From JAGQPD01 sp020426865 (GTDB lineage: Bacteria > Planctomycetota > Planctomycetia > Pirellulales > Pirellulaceae): a stretch of 64,000 bases of DNA. The DNA is taken from the NCBI GenBank assembly GCA_041399065.1, contig JAWKTN010000001.1:124001-188000 (forward strand), read 5' to 3'. The translations under genes were made by a program, and so were the position numbers. Below are positions 57,868 to 64,000 of the stretch, one piece after another. The stretch's first letter is position 1, and each line of letters opens with the position of its first letter. Below the pieces are notes generated by a model. The model was not told the DNA's origin, did no database searches, and saw only the letters and a program-made list of their open reading frames with translations.

Positions 57868-58228
57868 GGAGAGTAGCGGGCTGCATCGGAATCTGCGTCT
57901 AATTGCGAAATGCGCCAACTATACGGTTCTTTCGGGGCAAATAGTCGAACCTGCTGAACTGAGTTTTGCCCAAATCTAACTCGTTATCCTGCTCAAAGAC
58001 TCTAACGTGATCCTTTGACTTGGATGTCACGGCGTTCGCCCGATCGGAAAACAGCCACACACATGGCATGCTTTTCGTAAGGTCTGACTGAGACTATGAG
58101 GCGTTACGTCTGTCTCACTCAACGATTCAACTCGCCAGATCGCGGATGGCGTGGCGATCGATGTTCCACATCAGGAGGGGTTGTGAAACCACTGGAAATG
58201 ACACCATGCCACGACTATCATCATAGAT

Positions 58229-58807
58229 ATGTCCGATGTAAATGGTATTTCTTGCGAGATGGACTCAACCGAACTGGCGGACGCGGAATCGCTGTTGCCG
58301 TTGGTCTACGACGAGTTGCGTCGGTTGGCCGCGGCAAAGCTTGCGAACGAACAACCAGGCCAGACATTGCAGGCGACCGCTCTCGTACATGAGGCTTACT
58401 TGCGTTTGGTCAATGGCCGTACCGGCCAGATTTGGCAGGGAAGGCGCCATTTTTTCTGCGCGGCAGCCGAAGCGATGCGGCGGATTTTGATCGAAGCCGC
58501 TCGACGTAAGAAGAGCCTCAAGCGGGGTGGCGGTAATGAACGCGTCGGTCTTGATGCCGCAACCATGATCACGCCGCCGACGACGGGCGATCTCGAGGCA
58601 ATCAGCGAGGCGGTGGCGAAATTGGAAGAGATCAGCCCGGAGCGCGCTGAATTGGTGTAACTCCGCTTCTTCACTGGAATGACCGTGTCCGAGGCCGCGG
58701 CGATTCTTGGTGTTTCTCGCGCAACTGCCGAACGCCATTGGACTTTCGCCAAGACTTGGCTCTACGCCGAGCTGCTCGATGATGCGGTCGATCGACCACA
58801 ATCGTAG
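58229..58807 (+). pseudogene. ECF sigma factor, TIGR02999-like, with an in-frame stop
   Basis: The frame reads SLLPLVYDELRRLAAAKLAN, LQATALVHEAYLRLV, HFFCAAAEAMRRILIEAARR and ISPERAELV, then TAA at 58658-58660 (codon 144). It continues in the same frame LRFFTGMTVSEAAAILGVSR, then ATAERHWTFAKTWLYAEL, to a TAG at 58805. The relative at 41.1 kb reads ADVVNLRFF here, so one codon (probably Lys or Asn) has become a stop. Sigma region 4 is thus cut from region 2. A separate start at ATG 58679 could make the region 4 part alone. No strong ribosome site precedes ATG 58229. Confidence 0.85.
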
Positions 58808-58870
58808 TTTTTTTGGGCTGCGTGAGGGCGTCTGCGCCCGGTTCTCGCACTTCTCTGTAGGGGAACATGT

Positions 58871-61800
58871 ATGTCTCAGCGAAATCTTGACGAAATAGAA
58901 GAACTTTTTCTGGCCGTATTGGCGACGCCGGAGGACCAGCGCGAAGCGTACGTCGATCAACACTGCTGGGGAAACGAGGAGTTGAAAGTAGCTGTCTGGC
59001 GACTCCTAGACAAAAGAGACGAAGCAAAGAGCTTTCTTGAGCATGGTGCACTTGCTGTCGACGGCACCGATCTGGAGAAAGCCCTTGCCGAATCCGTTGG
59101 CGACCAAGTCGGCCCGTACAAGCTATTGCGAGTCGTAGGGGAAGGAGGAATGGGAGTTGTCTACCTGGCGGAACAACAAGCTCCGGTACGTCGCCAGGTT
59201 GCGTTGAAGGTCATCAAGCCAGGGATGGACACCAAACAGGTCATCGCGCGTTTCGAGGCGGAACGCCAAGCTTTGGCAATGATGGACCACCCGTTCATTG
59301 CCCGTGTCTTCGACGCTGCGACGACCGACGCCTGTCGACCTTATTTCGTGATGGAATTCGTGGGCGGGCTACCGATCACCGAGTACTGTGACAACCATCG
59401 CCTGAATGTGCGACAACGATTGGAGTTGTTCGCAAAAGTGTGTCGAGCAATACAACACGCTCACCAGAAAGGCATCATCCACCGCGATATCAAGCCGTCC
59501 AACGTGCTGGTTACCGAACACGACGGTGAAGCGGCACCCAAAGTCATCGATTTTGGCGTGGCCAAGGCACTGGACCGAAGTCTTGCCGAACAGACACTGC
59601 ATACCACAGTTGGGCAGACGATTGGTACTCCCCAGTATATGAGTCCTGAACAGGCATGGACCGGTCGAAAAGATGTCGACACGAGGAGCGACATTTACTC
59701 ACTGGGTGTGCTGTTATTCGAGTTGTTGGTTGGCAGCCCACCATTAGACAGTGACACTGTTCGCGCGAAAAGCGGCGTTGAGATCTGCCATTTGATAAAT
59801 AGTGATTCGCCCCAGCCCCCATCATCTAAGTTGCGCTCGCATGCTGCCAATCGAGCAAGCGAAGTTGCTGAGAATAGATCGACCGTGGTCAGCGTCCTTG
59901 CGCGAGAAATCAAGGGGGACTTGGATCGCGTTGTATCGAAGGCGATCGAGAAAGACCGTGAGCTACGGTACGAGTCCGCGCAGGAGTTATGCAGGGACGT
60001 ACAACGTTATTTGGCGAATGAACCGGTCGAGGCGAGGGCGCCGACCCTGCGCTATCAGTTGGAGAAACTCTACCAGCGCAATCGGGCAGCTGTGACGGCC
60101 GTGATCATGACTATTTCAGCGGTCCTCGTCGCATTCGTGCTGGTGACGTTGGCATGGAGCGAGGAAGCAAAACAACGTCAACAGGCTCTTCGGCAAACGG
60201 AAGCGGCACAACGTGAAACCTCCAAAGCACATGCCGCCTTGTCGACGCTGCAACATCTGCTCGCCGATGCGGCGCCTAGCCGCGAGGATGGCGTCGATAT
60301 AAAACTCGTCGACTATCTAAAGAACTTCTCAGACGAATTCGATGAATCGAGTTTCGCAGACAAGCAAGTCGAGATGGAAGTGCGACTTGCGTTGGCCAAA
60401 GCTCTGGCGAACTTCTCGCTCGATGACGAAGCGCAGGTGCACGCCCTGAAGGCCGAGAAGTTAGCGCTGGCTCACTTGAAAGGTAGCGACATCGCCTTGG
60501 CGGAGTTCCTCGTGCGACTATCTGACCTCGGATACGAGCGTCGGCGCATGCTCAAGCACGCGTTACGGTTGATTGATACCGCGGGCGGCGATCGGATATT
60601 GCTAGTGAATACGTTGACGAAACTGGGTGAGCCGTTCAGTGAGTTCCCGGATGAATCCGATGCATTTTTGAGGCGCGCGGTTCGTGTGTGCAACGAACTG
60701 AGTGAGGAGGAAAGGCAACACGTTGGTGGACGCCCACATCACACTTTGGCAAGAGCATTATGTTGGAAGGATGAATACGACGAGGCCATACGCTATTCCG
60801 ATGAGGCAGTACGCCTGGCATCTGCCTCGACACCGAACGAACATGTCGGTGCTCTGTTGAGAATGAGCGAGATTCAAAGTGTGTGCCTCAAGTACGGAAA
60901 GGCCGAGTTATACGCACAACGAGCCATGGAAGTGGCCGTGCAGGCAGAGCGTCTCGACTTGCAGTTCGCCGTGTGGCGAAAGAGGCTACTCATAGAATCA
61001 CAACGACGTGATTTCGACGAACAACGCCGCTGGGGCGTGGTCACGCCAAGCGAGGCCTTCATCGTCGCGAATTGGTCAGAGCTTCACTCTCTTGGGCCGG
61101 CAGAAGCAATAGGACACTTGCATGGCGCTTTGTTGACCCTGTGTGCTGAAGCTGAAGCGGAGGAATTGCGTGGATTGGCCGAGTCTCTGAGTCCAGCGTC
61201 ACAAGACCAATTCAACTCAATAACCGGCGACTGGCTGCGAAACTACGGGGACGTTGCCCGTGCACTGGAATACTACTCGAAAGTTAAGTCTCCGACGTCA
61301 TGGACATACAGCACATCGGCACTGGCCCACGGTATGTTACATGATTTTGATAGTGCACTTCGTTGTCTCAACAATGCGGAACAGACTCTTGAGCACTCAG
61401 ATCTCGAATTCGACATCCAATGGATCGCACTGTCAAAGGCGACTGTACTCCGACGACTCGGGCGTGTTTCAGAATCGCGAGAGGTCTTTGTTGAATTCCT
61501 GCGCCACTTCCCAAACCACTCACCGTTCGTGTGGGGGGATTCTACGTCGTCGATGTTTCTTTGGGCTATCGAGGAATGTCGTTCTGTACATCCATCTGTC
61601 CACGACGCTTACCCCGAGCAAATCTCACTAGCCAGGGCGAGGCTCTACCCCCTGCGGACAACCTGGGCGACGGGACGGGTGTATACAAATGTTGTACTCG
61701 GTATGACCGCTGAACGCGAAGGACGACAAGAAGCGGCGTTCCGACACTTCATTGATGCCACGCGCGAGCGTTATATCGCCGACGGGCACATGTATGAAGA

Positions 61801-62128
61801 TTGGGTTGTAGACCATATGGTCGGCTTGCTTGTCAAAGCGGACCGGGGCGCCGAAGCTGAGGCGATCCTAAGGGCGGAGATCGACAAACGTGACAAAGCA
61901 CTTGCGCCAATTCATCCCATCCGAGCCTTTGAACGTCTTCGGTTGGTGGAGTTTCTTGTCGATCAGAAGTGCCCGGCCAGTGACACAATGAATCTCGTCG
62001 ATGAAGCAGAAAACGTGCTGGAACACCATCGAGGGCTGCTGCCGCAAAAGGAGTGGGCCAGACTGCACCAATTGAGAGAGCGGATTCGGAAGTTTGAGGA
62101 GACCGAAGCAAAAAGCATACCTGAATGA
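58871..62128 (+). CDS. Large Ser/Thr kinase with a TPR-like C-terminus
   Basis: 1085 residues; AGGGGA lies upstream. The kinase domain is at about 82-375: glycine loop VGEGGMGVVYL, Lys113 (VALKVI), HRD 204-206, Asp227 of DFG, GTPQYMSPEQ. A membrane helix lies near 408-432 (TAVIMTISAVLVAFVLVTLA), then a coiled coil and a long TPR-like tail. It resembles the kinase at 41.6-45.0 kb end to end, including the last part (ERLRLVEFLVDQ and LLPQKEWARLHQLRERI). It follows the broken sigma gene at 58.2 kb and precedes a PEP-CTERM gene. Confidence 0.94.
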   Translation: MSQRNLDEIEELFLAVLATPEDQREAYVDQHCWGNEELKVAVWRLLDKRDEAKSFLEHGALAVDGTDLEKALAESVGDQVGPYKLLRVVGEGGMGVVYLAEQQAPVRRQVALKVIKPGMDTKQVIARFEAERQALAMMDHPFIARVFDAATTDACRPYFVMEFVGGLPITEYCDNHRLNVRQRLELFAKVCRAIQHAHQKGIIHRDIKPSNVLVTEHDGEAAPKVIDFGVAKALDRSLAEQTLHTTVGQTIGTPQYMSPEQAWTGRKDVDTRSDIYSLGVLLFELLVGSPPLDSDTVRAKSGVEICHLINSDSPQPPSSKLRSHAANRASEVAENRSTVVSVLAREIKGDLDRVVSKAIEKDRELRYESAQELCRDVQRYLANEPVEARAPTLRYQLEKLYQRNRAAVTAVIMTISAVLVAFVLVTLAWSEEAKQRQQALRQTEAAQRETSKAHAALSTLQHLLADAAPSREDGVDIKLVDYLKNFSDEFDESSFADKQVEMEVRLALAKALANFSLDDEAQVHALKAEKLALAHLKGSDIALAEFLVRLSDLGYERRRMLKHALRLIDTAGGDRILLVNTLTKLGEPFSEFPDESDAFLRRAVRVCNELSEEERQHVGGRPHHTLARALCWKDEYDEAIRYSDEAVRLASASTPNEHVGALLRMSEIQSVCLKYGKAELYAQRAMEVAVQAERLDLQFAVWRKRLLIESQRRDFDEQRRWGVVTPSEAFIVANWSELHSLGPAEAIGHLHGALLTLCAEAEAEELRGLAESLSPASQDQFNSITGDWLRNYGDVARALEYYSKVKSPTSWTYSTSALAHGMLHDFDSALRCLNNAEQTLEHSDLEFDIQWIALSKATVLRRLGRVSESREVFVEFLRHFPNHSPFVWGDSTSSMFLWAIEECRSVHPSVHDAYPEQISLARARLYPLRTTWATGRVYTNVVLGMTAEREGRQEAAFRHFIDATRERYIADGHMYEDWVVDHMVGLLVKADRGAEAEAILRAEIDKRDKALAPIHPIRAFERLRLVEFLVDQKCPASDTMNLVDEAENVLEHHRGLLPQKEWARLHQLRERIRKFEETEAKSIPE

Positions 62129-62199
62129 AATGGCGGAGTGCGATAGGCAACATCGTTTTGTCATGCGTGCACATGTTGGTGAATGAGGGAGGAGATACT

Positions 62200-62952
62200 A
62201 TGCGGACTGCGACGTTAATCGTGTTCATGGTAATCGGGGCAAGTCACGCCGTTGCTCAGCAGACTTTCTGTACGAGCGAAGTGGAGGGACAACTGTATTG
62301 TGATGATTTCGAAGACGGAAACGCTTCTTTCCCCCCAGTGGAATGGACGCCTCGGCTGAGTCTACCTGGGAGTTACGAAGTGCGTGATGGAAGCTACGTG
62401 CTCACGCCCACATCGGCGAGCGGCGACGAGCTCACGTCGGAAGCGCTTGATATTCTCGTGACGGACGTTTCCCTGCGAACGCGGGCGCGGTTCACAGGCA
62501 CCGAAGGTGCCGTATTTCTGGCGGCACGCAATCAAAACCACGAAGGAATTCCGAGGAATTACTTTGGCGCCGTGGGCTATTATCCTCAAAGTGGTGGCAG
62601 TGTTTTGTTATTGGGACGTAGTAATGCAGCGGGAGACATCACGTTCTTTGGTGGATTTCCTTTGCTGCCATTCGACGCCCGAAGCACGGACGTGATGTTA
62701 CGGTTTGACGTGATCGGCAATGAGTTGAAGCTGTGGGGTTGGAAGGCCGGCGAGCCGATGCCTGAGCGGCCACAACTTATCGCTCGAGATACCACTTACG
62801 CGAGTGGCACAACCCGGATTGGCGGAAGGACGGGAATCGGTCGCTCCAGCGTCACCTCGTTTCGCTATGTACAAGCTATCGTACCGGAACCTCCGTCTCT
62901 GACGATGTTCGTGTTGGGGTACATGTTGTCGCTGGCAGTAATCCGCACATGA
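62200..62952 (+). CDS. PEP-CTERM protein, paralogue of the one at 45.5 kb
   Basis: 250 residues from ATG 62200 (GGGAGGAG upstream). Signal peptide (TLIVFMVIGASHAVAQ), then FCTSEVEGQLYCDDFEDGN, as in the paralogue at 45.5 kb. The end is VPEPPSLTMFVLGYMLSLAV then IRT, with a short basic tail. It lies 71 bases after the kinase and may be read with it. A surface role is inferred from the sorting signal. Confidence 0.88.
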   Translation: MRTATLIVFMVIGASHAVAQQTFCTSEVEGQLYCDDFEDGNASFPPVEWTPRLSLPGSYEVRDGSYVLTPTSASGDELTSEALDILVTDVSLRTRARFTGTEGAVFLAARNQNHEGIPRNYFGAVGYYPQSGGSVLLLGRSNAAGDITFFGGFPLLPFDARSTDVMLRFDVIGNELKLWGWKAGEPMPERPQLIARDTTYASGTTRIGGRTGIGRSSVTSFRYVQAIVPEPPSLTMFVLGYMLSLAVIRT

Positions 62953-63263
62953 CGCGTGGCGAGTTGTAGCTAAGAAAGAACGTGCGGACCCGATCGCACC
63001 GATGAAGTATCACGGTAGGAACGCACCAACAGAGCTGCTACTCTGCCCAGGGCGCGGCGACACGGCTCGCGACCATAATACCTCGAACCACATAGTATCC
63101 CGCATTCGTTTGCGACACCAATACCTCGAACCACATAGTATCGTGCAGTTTCGCTGCATGAGATCGCTACGACGCAGCGGCGTTCACGTCTGTTCTGCTC
63201 GACTCGGAGCGGTCATTTTGCAACGCGACCCAGGCCCTTCAAACCTATTGTCGCCCCAAAAAT
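62953..63263. other. Intergenic with short direct repeats
   Basis: Holds the 23-base repeat pair at 63077-63142 and, near 63244-63274, two copies of CTATTGTCGCCC. No gene recognised. Confidence 0.45.
63077..63142. repeat. Two 23-bp direct repeats 43 bases apart
   Basis: AATACCTCGAACCACATAGT and on occurs at 63077-63099 and 63120-63142. The first 14 bases also occur, reversed, at 5592-5605. It may be part of a dispersed element. Confidence 0.8.
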
Positions 63264-63503
63264 CTATTGTCGCCCTTCGTAGCAGTCGCGGCCTTCGATG
63301 CAAGTGCCGCGTTCCACGAGAACATGATCGGGGCCGATGACGTACTGCGTCCGATTGCACCAGCAGTTGAACCGAGTGCTACTGGCCTCTTCCGGCGTTC
63401 GGGGATCTGGATCACCGGTCACGTAGATTGCCTTGCTTCGCAAATGCATGCAAGGTGGCAGGAGCGTCAATGGTTGTGGTTGAAAATCTCGCTTATATGC
63501 CAT
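63264..63503 (-). CDS. Possible small Cys-rich protein
   Basis: 79 residues from ATG 63503. The C-terminal half, TRFNCWCNRTQYVIGPDHVL then VERGTCIEGRDCYEGRQ, has a Cys pattern (CxC, then two single Cys) that could bind zinc. I recall similar short planctomycete proteins, but cannot confirm it here. It lies downstream of the dehydrogenase subunit gene on the same strand. The N-terminal part may be too long. Confidence 0.45.
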   Translation of the reverse strand: MAYKRDFQPQPLTLLPPCMHLRSKAIYVTGDPDPRTPEEASSTRFNCWCNRTQYVIGPDHVLVERGTCIEGRDCYEGRQ

Positions 63504-63560
63504 GGCCGAAACTCTCCGATTCTGAACGGTTGATTGTATCTCGCATTGTCGCCGTCGCGC

Positions 63561-64000
63561 TTATATCAACTCCGCTGAGGCCATGCAGGAGGGGATATCA
63601 CCGGTATCCAATCCGGCCGCCCGCAGAATCGCGCGCTTCACGGCCACCTGAGCCAACTGGATCTTGTATTCGTTCTGCGACAGCGGCATGGCACCTGCCG
63701 TCGACTCCATTCCGGCCCGTGCGGCCAGTTCCTCACTGAGCGGCAACCCAAGCATGGCATTGGCGGCACCGGCCGCGATCCAGGGGGTCGGAGCCACTTG
63801 CCCAAGCACGACCTTCGCACCTCGCACAACTCCTCGAACAACGCTCATGCTAACTGCCGCGGCTGCCAAAGGTGCATCTGGCCCTTCGCCGTGTCGCACC
63901 TCATATGCCGCACTTAAATGGCCTGCATCGCGTGGAACCATCACGTGCGTTACGAGCTGCCCCGGTTCTAACACATTTTCCATTTCGCGATCGGAGCGAG
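63561..64000 (-). CDS. Xanthine/CO dehydrogenase FAD-binding subunit, C-terminal part
   Basis: Partial: the gene continues beyond the right edge, as the frame stays open upstream of the inner ATG at 63983 (SDREMENVLEPGQLV). The C-terminal domain reads HVMVPRDAGHLSAAYEVRHG, AAAVSMSVVRGVVRGAKVVL, GQVAPTPWIAAGAANAMLG and YKIQLAQVAVKRAILRAAG, as in the FAD subunits of the CoxM/XdhB family. These feed electrons between molybdenum and iron-sulfur subunits, which would lie outside the window. Confidence 0.88.
   Translation of the reverse strand, partial: RSDREMENVLEPGQLVTHVMVPRDAGHLSAAYEVRHGEGPDAPLAAAAVSMSVVRGVVRGAKVVLGQVAPTPWIAAGAANAMLGLPLSEELAARAGMESTAGAMPLSQNEYKIQLAQVAVKRAILRAAGLDTGDIPSCMASAELI

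Larger units (their letters stand above)
57001..58228. other. Repeat- and remnant-rich spacer
   Basis: About 1.2 kb with no convincing gene. An ORF at 57171-57395 has one hydrophobic helix (IPPLIMSVLILVLFFVEHRR) but no family and may be chance. The stretch also holds a single hairpin of the type at 72-1685, a tRNA-Leu fragment and a start-less ORF, listed separately. Confidence 0.5.

Overview
The window looks like chromosomal DNA of a planctomycete, probably from the Pirellulales side of the phylum. Several things point there. There is a ThuA / PVC-type dehydrogenase / cytochrome c fusion. Two extracellular proteins start with an LEPR-XLL-type N-terminus and end in a dockerin-like segment. 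PEP-CTERM proteins are present, as are many ECF sigma factors paired with large Ser/Thr kinases carrying TPR-like tails. Intergenic regions are rich in repeats. These are family recognitions made by eye; no search was run.

Layout. 1-1.7 kb is a tandem array of nine ~185-bp units, each with a long hairpin. 1.9-6.3 kb holds a secreted lamin-tail/CotH/dockerin protein and a small membrane protein. 7.1-12.9 kb carries a SulP transporter fused to a beta-carbonic anhydrase, then a partial hydrogenase-maturation set: hypA divergent from hypC-hypD-hypE, with a MITE-like element and a 12-bp tandem repeat between them. 13.2-23.2 kb has a sigma factor with a membrane C-terminus, the ThuA/dehydrogenase/heme fusion, two alpha/beta hydrolases and a zinc membrane protease. 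23.3-24.1 kb has TusA-like and DsrE-like genes. 24.1-37.3 kb is a minus-strand chemosensory locus: STAS, CheY, CheA, CheW, a soluble PAS-PAS receptor, a CheR-CheD fusion, CheB, a second receptor-like protein, a DsrE-like protein and a PAS-GGDEF-EAL protein.

37.6-63 kb is a signalling and surface-protein region. It contains four ECF sigma/kinase pairs: 37.7-39.8 sigma then kinase; 44.9-41.1 kinase then sigma; 53.7-57.0 kinase then sigma; 58.2-62.1 sigma then kinase. Two paralogous PEP-CTERM proteins sit beside two of the kinases. In the same region lie a giant beta-helix/dockerin protein and a TIGR03032-type protein, each split by an apparent single-base deletion, an AbiEii-like nucleotidyltransferase with a small partner, a tRNA-Leu 3' fragment, a PEP-CTERM tail fragment and a sigma gene with an in-frame stop. 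This part is either decaying or carries sequence errors.

The right edge holds the C-terminal part of a xanthine/CO dehydrogenase FAD subunit. Candidates for something new are: the sigma/kinase/PEP-CTERM modules repeated four times in 25 kb, including a kinase whose N-terminus looks like a zinc anti-sigma domain; the chemosensory operon with fused CheR-CheD and sulfur-relay-type neighbours; and the hairpin array with a distant single copy.
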